Shown here: piece after piece, positions 27,085 through 36,125 of the stretch
Position numbering within the stretch: position 1 is the stretch's first letter
How the letters are laid out: every line of letters begins with the position of its first letter
DNA from: Woeseiaceae bacterium
GTDB taxonomy: Bacteria; Pseudomonadota; Gammaproteobacteria; Steroidobacterales; Woeseiaceae
Direction: 5' to 3'
Assembly: GCA_024640315.1 (NCBI GenBank)
Contig: JAHEFF010000029.1
Coordinates: forward strand, 1-42,933
DNA: 42,933 nt
Translations under genes and position numbers: made by a program
Notes under the pieces: model-generated
What the model was told of the DNA's origin: nothing
The model's input: only the letters and a program-made list of their open reading frames with translations
Databases searched by the model: none

Positions 27085-28827
27085 CTAGTAGCGCCAGCTG
27101 GTGAGGTCCGCACCTTCCGGCGCTGTCGTTAGCAACCGCTCGAGTATTTTCGGCACATACATCGTGTTGTAGCGCAGGCGCGAAATATACATTGGGTTGT
27201 CGTGGTCCCCGTTCCAGCAATGCTCCTGGCGGTCGCCATAATCCACCGACCCGTTGTAGTACGGGTCCGTTGTCGCCTCCAGGAAATCTTCAAGCAGGTA
27301 GACAGCGTTGTTCAGATGGAAATTGTCCATATCACCCACCATGACATTCAACTTGCCTTCCAGTTTCGGTCCCAGCGTTTCCCAGTCGCGCTCCAGGATG
27401 TAGCGCATGTCGTAGTTCTCCCGCCAGTGTTCCGCCACTTCGTGGTTGATTACACCGGTCTTCTTGTCCCAGATGGGAATCGGGTAGCCATCGTCGCCCA
27501 TAGGTGAATAGATCGCTTGCCATATATCCCATTGGCCACCCGAGCGACCTTTATCACCAATGACCAGCTCCATATGATTTTCGTCTTCCATTGTGACCGT
27601 GATGTTGCCGAGATAGTCGCGATAAGCCGGCCGCTCAACAGCATTGAAGTCGCCTTCCATTCGATAGGCGTTCTCATCGTCGTAAATATTGACGGCGGAG
27701 TAGTGCCGAAAGTCGAGCGAGTCGGGACAGGCCGCAAACGTGCCATTGAATTCGTCCGGGTAAAGCACCTGTACCCCAAAGGCTTCCCAGCCCCCGGTCG
27801 AACCGCCATACAGGAACCTGGCCCAACCTTCACCAATACCGCGAAATTGTTCTTCAATATAGGGGATCAGTTCATAAGTAATGGCATCGCCGTAAGGGCC
27901 CAGGTTCGCCGAATTAACCGCGTAACTGTCATCATAGTAAGGGTTTGCATGCTGGATCTGGATGATCAACATTCGTGGAAAATCAGGGCCAGTCCATTTC
28001 TGATAGAAGTCGTAGGCTTCTTCCTGCCGGATCCGGTTGTAGCAAATGACGTCTCCACTCTGCTCGCATTCGATCTCTTCATCCGGCGGCTCGGCCCGGA
28101 AACCGGAAAAATCCGCGGGGAAATGCCCGTGAAAAACGGCCAGTGGATACCTGGCGTCGGGGTGTTCATCGTATCCTGCCGGCAACAGCACATGTGCACC
28201 CAGGTACATATCCCTGCCCCAGAATTTACTTAGCAGTTCGCTCCGTATCCTGATGTGTTTGATGTAGTCGGTGTCCGCGGGAGGCTCGATCGCTTCGATG
28301 ACCTGGTCCATCACGACCTTGATCGCGTTCTGCCCGGGCCCGACCAGCAACATACGGGGCTCGCTGTATATGTTGCCGGGCGACTCCGCCCATTGCTGCC
28401 CTTCTCCCTGGTCCATTGGCAACTTGACGGTCTTGCCGTTGCTTAAGGTGAACGTATCGTACTTATGCAATAGCGCCTGCACGAAATACTCGCCCTCAGG
28501 CAGCTCGGCCAGGCTGTCGTACGGGTAGCCAAACACTGATTCATCAAGAATGACGTCCTCCCCGGGTCGCATGCCATCCACATTCAAACCAAATATCTGG
28601 ACGGCCTGAATTCCTGGCCGAACCTGAAAGCGCGGCTCGTCTTCATCGTCTTTCGAGAGAATCAGAATCAGTCGACCATCAAGCGCCACATCGGACGCCA
28701 ATTGTGAAAATGAAATTGCGAATGTTGTCGGGGGCGGTGAATCATCCACCGCCGGCGCACACGCGCCGATGGTGGCAATGACTGTTCCGAGAAGAAAAAG
28801 GCGTGCTAATACACTCTTTTGAATCAT
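27085..28827 (-). CDS. Lipoprotein alpha/beta-hydrolase, putative esterase
   Basis: From ATG 28827 the 580-residue protein has a lipoprotein signal peptide with the lipobox IGAC (Cys23) and an alanine after it, which predicts outer-membrane sorting. An all-beta N-terminal region (about 30-190) precedes an esterase-D/enterochelin-esterase-like hydrolase domain with the nucleophile Ser343 in YGGSTGGWEAF. A preceding LLPAGYD-HPDARYPLAVFHGH strand-loop is typical of that family. A C-terminal GDMDNFHLN and a GDHDNP segment may provide the acid and histidine. The substrate is unknown; it could be a peptide, ester or siderophore-like compound. It lies 34 bases after the APC permease and 11 before the binding protein. 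Confidence 0.85.
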   Translation of the reverse strand: MIQKSVLARLFLLGTVIATIGACAPAVDDSPPPTTFAISFSQLASDVALDGRLILILSKDDEDEPRFQVRPGIQAVQIFGLNVDGMRPGEDVILDESVFGYPYDSLAELPEGEYFVQALLHKYDTFTLSNGKTVKLPMDQGEGQQWAESPGNIYSEPRMLLVGPGQNAIKVVMDQVIEAIEPPADTDYIKHIRIRSELLSKFWGRDMYLGAHVLLPAGYDEHPDARYPLAVFHGHFPADFSGFRAEPPDEEIECEQSGDVICYNRIRQEEAYDFYQKWTGPDFPRMLIIQIQHANPYYDDSYAVNSANLGPYGDAITYELIPYIEEQFRGIGEGWARFLYGGSTGGWEAFGVQVLYPDEFNGTFAACPDSLDFRHYSAVNIYDDENAYRMEGDFNAVERPAYRDYLGNITVTMEDENHMELVIGDKGRSGGQWDIWQAIYSPMGDDGYPIPIWDKKTGVINHEVAEHWRENYDMRYILERDWETLGPKLEGKLNVMVGDMDNFHLNNAVYLLEDFLEATTDPYYNGSVDYGDRQEHCWNGDHDNPMYISRLRYNTMYVPKILERLLTTAPEGADLTSWRY

Positions 28828-28861
28828 GACCGGCTCGACTGATCTGACTACGACCGGACGA

Positions 28862-30271
28862 TTATACGGCTTCGCCTTCATTTCGCGGGTTTTTGCGCCA
28901 GTACACATAAAAGGGCAGGCCCGACAGAACAATTCCGACGCCGACCAGCACCTGAAACGGCTTGGTCACGATGAGATTGACCAGGTAAAAAGCGGACACC
29001 AGGAGAAACACTGCCGGCGTGAACGGATAAGCCCATACCTTGTAGGGCCTGGGTAAATCCGGCTCGCGAATCCGCAGCACGATCACAGCCAGTACCGCCA
29101 GGCAGATAAAGAAATGAATGACGAATGCCACATAACTCAGGATTAGCGCGTAGCTGCCGGTCAATGCAAACAAAGACGAGAGCAGGCCAACAAGCAAAAT
29201 CGCAGCAGCTGGCGCTTTGCTCTTGTCATTGACCGCTGCGATGCGCGAAAAGAACAAACCGTCCCGAGCCAGCGCAAACGGAATCCTTGGATAATTCAAC
29301 AATTGCGCATTGAGCACCCCGATGGCGGAGCAAAAGACGACCGCCGAAGTGGCGATGGATCCCGGCGTCCCAAGCAGCCGTCCCATCAGGTCCGATGCTA
29401 TACGTTCGGATGCCACGATCTCGTCGAATGGCATGACCGTGACATAGATCATGTTGATTGACAGGTAAACAGCAAGAACAATGATGAAACCACCTGTGAT
29501 CGCTCTCGGTATATTCTTTTGTGGCTCCCTGATCTCTTCTGCAACGTGCGTGACGAAATAGGCGCCGTTGTAGGAAAAAAGGCAAATAATGAGGGCTGTG
29601 CCGACGTTTCGTGCATCCGCCGCAAGGCCCGGAGTCCCCGAACCCTCCGCCAAATGACCGAACTGGACATCGCCATAGATAACCGGAACGGACATCAGTG
29701 CGGCGATGAGTCCGATCTTCATAAAAGTGACGGCATTCTGCGTCAGCCCGCCCTGGCGAACGCCCCGGCAATTCAAGACGGTCAGAGCGCCAATCAATAC
29801 CACTGCCGCAGCTGCCACGGCGTCTTCTTCAATCAGACCCGCAGCCTGCAACACCGGCATAAGAAACGTGGCAGCCATGATCGCAACGACCGCGATAGCG
29901 CCCGTGCCGTACGCGAAACACATCATCCAGGCGAAACCGAACGACACGAGATCGGAGCCGTATGCGCGTTTGAGAAATACGTACGTACCGCCGGTCTTCG
30001 GCAGAGCCGCCGAGAGTTCCGCGAAACACAACGCTGCTGCGCCTGCGAGAAGCCCTGCAACCAGCCACGTGACAAGCACCAGCAAGGGGCTGCCCACAGT
30101 CGCTGCGATTTCGCTTGTGATCAGGAATATCGATGTTCCGATGATGCCACCGGCAACCAGCGTCGTAGCCTCGAGCCGCCCGAGTCCACGCACCAGTTGT
30201 CTATCGGAAGCCTTCAACGAATCACGAAAGAGCGACTCTTGCGTTTCTGAACATGCGCAACCACGGTCCAT
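28862..30271 (-). CDS. APC-family amino acid permease
   Basis: The protein (469 residues from ATG 30271) has about twelve hydrophobic segments and the APC-superfamily opening helix LVAGGIIGTSIFLI, followed by ELSAALPKTGGTYVFLKRAYG and FSYNGAYFVTHVAEEIREPQKNIPRAI (key motif within residues 230-260). It therefore probably moves amino acids or polyamines across the inner membrane. The N-terminus overlaps purL by 50 bases; GTG 30277 and ATG 30271 are possible starts, and a TTG just after the purL stop would remove the overlap. It heads an apparent group with the esterase and binding protein. Confidence 0.88.
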   Translation of the reverse strand: MDRGCACSETQESLFRDSLKASDRQLVRGLGRLEATTLVAGGIIGTSIFLITSEIAATVGSPLLVLVTWLVAGLLAGAAALCFAELSAALPKTGGTYVFLKRAYGSDLVSFGFAWMMCFAYGTGAIAVVAIMAATFLMPVLQAAGLIEEDAVAAAAVVLIGALTVLNCRGVRQGGLTQNAVTFMKIGLIAALMSVPVIYGDVQFGHLAEGSGTPGLAADARNVGTALIICLFSYNGAYFVTHVAEEIREPQKNIPRAITGGFIIVLAVYLSINMIYVTVMPFDEIVASERIASDLMGRLLGTPGSIATSAVVFCSAIGVLNAQLLNYPRIPFALARDGLFFSRIAAVNDKSKAPAAAILLVGLLSSLFALTGSYALILSYVAFVIHFFICLAVLAVIVLRIREPDLPRPYKVWAYPFTPAVFLLVSAFYLVNLIVTKPFQVLVGVGIVLSGLPFYVYWRKNPRNEGEAV

Positions 30272-33200
30272 CGTCACCCCAGTCGTCCGGGTGCCAGGAA
30301 TTCTGCGTGGTGCGAGAAACCCGCTCCGGGTGCGGCATCATGATGGTTGAACGACCATCATCACTTGACAGTCCGCAAACTCCGCGAGGCGAACCGTTCG
30401 GGTTCGCAGGGTACTTGACCGCGACCTTGCCATAGTGGTCAACGTAGCGCAGCGCAACCCTGGCGTTGTCCGCAGAACTTGCGCTCTGAAATGATGCACG
30501 GCCTTCACCGTGCGACGTCGCAATGGGCATGATCGAACCGGCCATCGCCGAAAGAAAAACGGAGGGACTGTCAAGAACCTCGACGAGATTGACACGCGCC
30601 TCGAATTGCTCGGATTTGTTGCGCAGGAATCTTGGCCAGTTACTGGCGCCGGGAATCATCTCGTGCAATCGGGCCATCATCTGGCAACCGTTGCAGACAC
30701 CAAGGGAAATAGTGTCCTGTCGCTCGAAGAACGCCGCAAATTCATCGCGCAACCGTGACTGAAACAGAATCGACTTCGCCCAGCCGCCACCGGCACCCAG
30801 CACATCGCCGAACGAAAATCCGCCGCAGGCGACAAGGCTCTGATAAGCGGCAAGACTGTCACGCCCGGATACGAGGTCGCTCATGTGTACGTCGACCGCG
30901 TCAAACCCGGCTCGCATGAATACGGCCGCCATTTCATATTGACTGTTGACGCCCTGTTCCCGAATGACCGCAACGCGCGGCTTTTTCCCACCGATGAATG
31001 GCGCTGCGACGTTCTCCGCTGGATCGAAGGTCAGTTGAAGATTCAATCCCGGATCATCGGCATCCAGTATTTCGTCGAACTCCTCGCGCGCCGTTTCGGG
31101 GTTGTCGCGCAAGGCCTGCATATGAAACGTTGTCTCGGACCATTCACGCTGTAGTCGTGTGCGGTCGAGTCGCAAGACGACCTCGTCGTCGTTATAAATC
31201 GTCAGCTGATTATCAGGCTCAACCTTGCCGATATCGACCCAGCCTGCGCCGCAGGATTCGAGCACTTCATGCACCTGCCCGAGTCTGCTGTCAGCTACCT
31301 GAATCACGCCGCCCAACTCCTCGTTGAACAACTGTGCCAGTACGTCCTGCTCCGACCCGGGTAATTGCAGCGAGGCACCAAGACGTCCGGCAAACATCAT
31401 TTCTGCAATCGTGGCGAGCAATCCGCCATCCGCTCGATCGTGGTAAGCGAGGAGTAATTGCTTTTGGTTAAGCTTTTGAATTGCCTCAAAATAACTCTTC
31501 AGGCGGTCCGGGTAATCCACATCGGGCGTTGCACCGCCGGTGCGGTTGAATACCTGCGCGAGGCAAGATCCCCCCAGCCGGTTGGCGCCCTCGCCGATAT
31601 CGAGCAGCAGCAAATGACTGGGTTCATCGATGCGACGCAGCTGCGGTGTCAGGTGGCGCCTGACGTCGGTAACCGGAGCGAAAGCGGATACGATCAGGGA
31701 TACCGGCGCAACCACCTGGTATTGACCGCTGTCATCTTTCCACTGAGCCCGCATCGACAACGAGTCTTTACCCACCGGAATGGCGATGCCCAGTTCACGA
31801 CACAGTTCAGAGCCAACCGCTTTGACTGTATCGAACAAATTGGCATCCTCACCCGGATGTCCGGCCGCCGCCATCCAGTTTGCCGACAGCTTTATTTTGC
31901 TGATGTCCTCGATCGCGGCAGCCGCAATATTAGTCACAGCCTCGCCAACCGCCATCCGTCCTGAGGCGGGGCTATTCAGCGACGCAAGAGGCGTCCGTTC
32001 GCCCATCGACATCGCTTCACCGGTGCGGGACTCGAATCCGCTTGCAGTGATTGCAACGTCACTGACTGGCACTTGCCACGGGCCGACGAACTGATCGCGA
32101 ACGCAAAGGCCTCCGACCGTCCGGTCGCCGATGTGAATCAGGAAAGTCTTGTCAGCCACTGCAGGAAAGCGCAATACGCGCAATACCGCCTCTTCGAGCT
32201 CGATACCATCGAGATCTAGCGCCGATGCGGCAGGCTTCAATCGTTCAACGTCACGCGTCATCTTCGGCGGCTTGCCAAGCAACATCGCCATCGGCATATC
32301 GACAACACGGTTGTCGAACTCATTGTCAGTAACGATCAGGGTCTCTTCATCGGTCAGGTGGCCGATGACCGCGTGCGGGCAATTTTCGCGTTCGCATATT
32401 TCGGCAAACTCTGCTGTCCGCTCCTGCGCCACAATGAGCACATAACGTTCCTGTGCCTCGTTGCACCAGATTCCCATCGGCGACATGCCCCTTTCGGCAT
32501 TCGGCACATTACGGAGCTCAACCACCGCTCCGTGCTTACTGTGGTCAACCGCTTCCGGTACAGCATTAGAGAGGCCGCCCGCACCGACGTCGTGAATGAG
32601 CAAGATCGGGTTGTCGCGGCCCATGGCCCAGCAACGATCAATCACCTCCTGCGCACGGCGTTCCATTTCGGGATTGCCACGCTGCACCGAGGCAAAGTCC
32701 AGGTCCTCGCTGCTGGCGCCGCTGGCGAGGCTCGACGCAGCGCCACCACCGAGACCGATCAGCATTGCCGGACCGCCGAGCACAATGATGCTTGCGCCCG
32801 CGGGTACATCAATTTTGAGTGCATGCTCGTCACGCACATTGCCGACGCCGCCGGCGATCATGATCGGCTTGTGATAGCCGCGTATTTCATTTTCCGGCAA
32901 ACCGGGAAGCGCGGACTCGTAGCTACGAAAATAACCGAGCAAATTGGGCCTGCCAAATTCGTTGTTGAATGCAGCGCCGCCGATGGGTCCCTCGAGCATG
33001 ATTTGCAGCGGAGTCGCCATCCTGTCGGGATGAGGAAAGTCGCTTTCCCAGGGTTGCTCGAATCCCGGTATTCGAAGATGAGAGACCGAAAAGCCAGTCA
33101 GTCCGGCCTTCGGTTTTGCACCAAGCCCTGTGGCACCTTCATCACGGATTTCCCCGCCGGACCCGGTTGCCGCGCCGGGAAACGGTGAGATAGCCGTCGG

Positions 33201-34139
33201 ATGATTGTGCGTTTCTACCTTCATCAGGATCTGGATCGGTTCGTCCGAATAATCGAATTGCCGATCGGCGGCTCGCGGCATCAGTCTTTGTCCCTGCCAG
33301 CCTTCCATGACAGCCGCATTGTCTGAATAGGCCGAGATAACGCCATCCGGGCTCGCTTCAGTGGTGCTCCGAATCATGCCAAACAGCTTTTCAGACTGGG
33401 GCTTCCCATCAATGATCCAGTCCGCATTAAAAATTTTGTGGCGGCAATGCTCAGAATTCGCCTGCGCGAACATCATCAGCTCTGCGTCAGTGGGGTCGCG
33501 TTCAAGGTCGCGATAGTTTCGTGCCAGGTAGTCGATCTCGTCGGCCGACAATGCCAGTCCCAGCTCGCTATTTGCCCGTTCAAGCGCTTCCGGACCGTGC
33601 GCCAGCAAGGGAATCACCTTGAGTGGAGACGGAGAATGTTCCTCAAACAGAACTCCGGCCTGCTCTGCACTTCGAAACTGAAATTCCGTCATGCGATCGA
33701 ATAGTGCGGCGCCAAGCAGGCCAAGGGCCTCGTCCTGAAGCGGCCCATCGCATTCCAGCGCATAGCATATGCCGCGCTCGATTCGTCGGACCTGATCGAG
33801 GTGGCATGCGCGCGCGATGTCGGTGGCCTTGCTGGACCAGGGCGAGATCGTGCCCGGCCTCGGTGCGGTGTAGATCAGGTGTGCATCGCTCGGAAACTCG
33901 ACCACGGGCTCGTCGGACAACAAAAGCGCATCAACACGCAGACGTTCCTTTTCCGGCAGCGAGCCAGTGAGATGCACGAAATAAACAAACCGTGCATGCA
34001 AGCCGCTAACGCTCGCATTGATGCGCTTGAGGTCATTGAGATATTTGGACAGCCGGAACGCCGACAACGCGGATTGACCCGGCAATTCCAGAATCGTATT
34101 GGTCGAGTCTGCCGGCAGGTCAGTCGCTGGAGTGGACAA
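30222..34139 (-). CDS. purL: Phosphoribosylformylglycinamidine synthase
   Basis: PurL converts FGAR to FGAM in purine biosynthesis with glutamine as nitrogen donor. The 1305-residue length is that of the large single-chain form. It has the N-terminal PurS-like region (ALSAFRLSKYLNDLK), the FGAM synthase core with FAQANSEHCRHKIF and ETHNHPTAISPFPGAATGSGGEIRDE (ATP/metal motifs), and the C-terminal glutaminase with Cys in GVCNGCQM and His in MPHPERVSR. The start is TTG 34139, supported by AGGGA five bases upstream and by the lack of any better in-frame start. The APC permease gene follows with an overlap. Confidence 0.96.
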   Translation of the reverse strand: MSTPATDLPADSTNTILELPGQSALSAFRLSKYLNDLKRINASVSGLHARFVYFVHLTGSLPEKERLRVDALLLSDEPVVEFPSDAHLIYTAPRPGTISPWSSKATDIARACHLDQVRRIERGICYALECDGPLQDEALGLLGAALFDRMTEFQFRSAEQAGVLFEEHSPSPLKVIPLLAHGPEALERANSELGLALSADEIDYLARNYRDLERDPTDAELMMFAQANSEHCRHKIFNADWIIDGKPQSEKLFGMIRSTTEASPDGVISAYSDNAAVMEGWQGQRLMPRAADRQFDYSDEPIQILMKVETHNHPTAISPFPGAATGSGGEIRDEGATGLGAKPKAGLTGFSVSHLRIPGFEQPWESDFPHPDRMATPLQIMLEGPIGGAAFNNEFGRPNLLGYFRSYESALPGLPENEIRGYHKPIMIAGGVGNVRDEHALKIDVPAGASIIVLGGPAMLIGLGGGAASSLASGASSEDLDFASVQRGNPEMERRAQEVIDRCWAMGRDNPILLIHDVGAGGLSNAVPEAVDHSKHGAVVELRNVPNAERGMSPMGIWCNEAQERYVLIVAQERTAEFAEICERENCPHAVIGHLTDEETLIVTDNEFDNRVVDMPMAMLLGKPPKMTRDVERLKPAASALDLDGIELEEAVLRVLRFPAVADKTFLIHIGDRTVGGLCVRDQFVGPWQVPVSDVAITASGFESRTGEAMSMGERTPLASLNSPASGRMAVGEAVTNIAAAAIEDISKIKLSANWMAAAGHPGEDANLFDTVKAVGSELCRELGIAIPVGKDSLSMRAQWKDDSGQYQVVAPVSLIVSAFAPVTDVRRHLTPQLRRIDEPSHLLLLDIGEGANRLGGSCLAQVFNRTGGATPDVDYPDRLKSYFEAIQKLNQKQLLLAYHDRADGGLLATIAEMMFAGRLGASLQLPGSEQDVLAQLFNEELGGVIQVADSRLGQVHEVLESCGAGWVDIGKVEPDNQLTIYNDDEVVLRLDRTRLQREWSETTFHMQALRDNPETAREEFDEILDADDPGLNLQLTFDPAENVAAPFIGGKKPRVAVIREQGVNSQYEMAAVFMRAGFDAVDVHMSDLVSGRDSLAAYQSLVACGGFSFGDVLGAGGGWAKSILFQSRLRDEFAAFFERQDTISLGVCNGCQMMARLHEMIPGASNWPRFLRNKSEQFEARVNLVEVLDSPSVFLSAMAGSIMPIATSHGEGRASFQSASSADNARVALRYVDHYGKVAVKYPANPNGSPRGVCGLSSDDGRSTIMMPHPERVSRTTQNSWHPDDWGDDGPWLRMFRNARVALS

Positions 34140-34231
34140 GCTTTTCCCTGGTGTGGAAATGTGAGGCGGTTCAGGTGACCGGGATCATACCGGACGTCTG
34201 GTACGGCGACCAGTCCAAATACGGAAGACGG

Positions 34232-34567
34232 CTATTTCGTATTGCCCTCGCCAGGCGTATAGACCGGCATGGGAAACTGGGCCACGTTGCCGCCCTCGAC
34301 TTTCGAAATCTTGCTGGCGCCCTGCTTGTCAACCTCATCGATACGAATAACCGAGTGCATTGGCAGATAGGTGCGCTTCACACCCTCGAACTCGGTCTTG
34401 ATCCTTTCTTCGGACGGGTCGACAACGACCGTGGTCCGTTCGCCAAAAACGAGTTCCTCGATTTCCACGAAACCAAAAAGGGATCCATGCCCGACGCCGC
34501 GAGCATAGACCTCGTAGACCTGTCCCTGGTTCATAAAAATAACTTTGTAGAGTTTTTCGTCTGCCAT
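34232..34567 (-). CDS. DUF1820 family protein
   Basis: From ATG 34567 this is a 111-residue soluble protein with the DUF1820 pattern: KLYKVIFMNQGQVYEVYARGV, LFGFVEIEELVFGE, VVDPSEERIKTEFEGVKRTYLPMHSVIRIDEV. The family is common in gammaproteobacteria and its function is unknown. The open frame extends upstream to GTG 34654, but the family starts at the methionine I used. It precedes purL by 92 bases and may share its transcript; TACACT at 34613-34618 on the minus strand is a possible -10. Confidence 0.88.
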   Translation of the reverse strand: MADEKLYKVIFMNQGQVYEVYARGVGHGSLFGFVEIEELVFGERTTVVVDPSEERIKTEFEGVKRTYLPMHSVIRIDEVDKQGASKISKVEGGNVAQFPMPVYTPGEGNTK

Positions 34568-34832
34568 TTGATTTGCGGCCGATTGACGGGTTTCTGGCTG
34601 GAATGGGCGGCTAGTGTACCCAAAATTGCAGCCCGAAACCGAATGGCGCTGCACAGTGGGTGAAAATCCCTATCTGGTCTTTTTCGCTCTTTTATGGATC
34701 CCTTGAGAAGCGGGCCCGAATTGATTTATGTGAACTACTAGGCAGCGGCAATGCGGTCCCAGGCGGCAATATCAGGCGCTACGACCGGTTTTCCTCAAGG
34801 AGTCCCGGGAACCAGATTTGCCGAGAGACGAA

Positions 34833-36125
34833 ATGCCGCTGCAACTTGAAATCGTAAGTGAACATAAGGAGATCGTAGCCGACGACCACGTCCGTGTGTT
34901 TCGCGAAGATGGCGGCACGATTGGACGCTCGCTCGAGAACGACTGGATTCTGCCCGACCCGGACCGCTTCATATCCGGCAAACACGCGACGATCGACTTT
35001 CAGAGCGGTGCCTATTACCTGGCAGACGTAAGTACCAACGGCGTGTACCTCAACGAAGAGGAAGAGCCGCTCGGCAAGGGTAACCCCCGCAGACTGTTTC
35101 ACGGTGACAAGCTGCGCATGGGCGACTTCGAGTTCGAGGTGACGCTGGATGAAGGCCAGGATCTTGAATTACCGCCACCCTCGCCCATGACGGTCGTCCC
35201 AGATCACATTGAACAACTCGTCGACGAGGAATCGCTGAAGAGCGGCATTCAGATGCTCGACGAAGAAGAGATCACCGGTGGTGACGCTTTTCAGGCCGCT
35301 CTTTTTGGCACAACGGCCAAGGAAGACGACGCAGGCAAAGAAGAAAAAATGAACGATCAGGCGAACCCGTTCGTAGCTGGACCTTCCAAAGAAGAGCAGA
35401 AGATGATCGACGCGGCACATTTGCTCGATTCATTCATGAAAGGGCTGGACATCAGCAGAGCTGAAATCCATCCATCGACGGACCCGCTCGAGGTCATGGA
35501 AAACGCGGGCAAGGTTTTGAAGGAATTCGTTGACGGCACATCAGACCTGCTCGCAAGCAGGACGGCGCTGAAAAGCATGTTCCGCCTGGACCAGACCACC
35601 GTTCTGCCGCGACACAATAATCCGTTGAAGCTCGCGGAGAATACTCGCGACTCGATGATGCAACTGCTCGTCGGCAAGGAAGGTGAATATCTCGGACCTG
35701 TCGATGCGGTACGCGAAGTCTGCCAGGACCTGAAGTTTCATCATGATGCAGTACTGGAAGCGATGATTGGCGCCTACCAGGAATTTGCCGATCGATTTGA
35801 TCCGGATGAATTGCAGCAGAATTTTGACAAGACGCTCGACGGCAAGCCTCTGTTCAAGAAAATGAACCAGTTGAAGTACTGGCAGTTGTACTGCGATCTC
35901 TATCCGATCATGACGCAGCCGGGGTCTGGCCGTTTCCCTCACCAGTTCAGCGAGGAATTCGTTCGTTGCTATGAGAAACAGCTTGCCGATTTCAAGCGCC
36001 TCGAAAGAAAAGGCAACAGCCAGAAGGCCAGGAAACCGCTAAGCGACTTGCCGCCGCTGCCGGCAAACGACGACGGCGAACTCATCGATCAGACTGAAGA
36101 AGCTACTTACGCCGACCAGTTCTAG
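34833..36125 (+). CDS. tagH: Type VI secretion FHA-domain protein TagH-like
   Basis: The 430-residue protein has an N-terminal FHA domain with all phosphothreonine-binding positions: GR at 31-32, S48 and H51 in SGKHA, and N69-G70 in DVSTNGVYL. The C-terminal half ([13 protein letters not shown]-like [39 protein letters not shown]) is that of TagH/ImpI proteins, which link Ser/Thr phosphorylation to type VI secretion. No other T6SS gene is visible. The open frame begins with TTG at 34818, but ATG 34833 has GAGAG at the right distance and was chosen. It converges on acs, and the two stop codons share the four bases CTAG. Confidence 0.85.
   Translation: MPLQLEIVSEHKEIVADDHVRVFREDGGTIGRSLENDWILPDPDRFISGKHATIDFQSGAYYLADVSTNGVYLNEEEEPLGKGNPRRLFHGDKLRMGDFEFEVTLDEGQDLELPPPSPMTVVPDHIEQLVDEESLKSGIQMLDEEEITGGDAFQAALFGTTAKEDDAGKEEKMNDQANPFVAGPSKEEQKMIDAAHLLDSFMKGLDISRAEIHPSTDPLEVMENAGKVLKEFVDGTSDLLASRTALKSMFRLDQTTVLPRHNNPLKLAENTRDSMMQLLVGKEGEYLGPVDAVREVCQDLKFHHDAVLEAMIGAYQEFADRFDPDELQQNFDKTLDGKPLFKKMNQLKYWQLYCDLYPIMTQPGSGRFPHQFSEEFVRCYEKQLADFKRLERKGNSQKARKPLSDLPPLPANDDGELIDQTEEATYADQF

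Noticed and set aside
27517..28233. 238-codon plus-strand frame opposite the esterase
   Set aside because: Product looks like random antisense translation; esterase motifs on the other strand are clear.
29519..30250. 243-codon plus-strand frame opposite the APC permease
   Set aside because: Composition rich in Arg/His/Cys, typical of antisense of a membrane protein gene.
32358..33188. 276-codon open frame on the plus strand opposite purL
   Set aside because: Antisense shadow of a strongly conserved gene; no ribosome site and no recognisable domain.
34660..34857. 65-codon plus-strand frame in the DUF1820-tagH gap
   Set aside because: GTG start without ribosome site, runs into tagH in another frame, no recognisable features.
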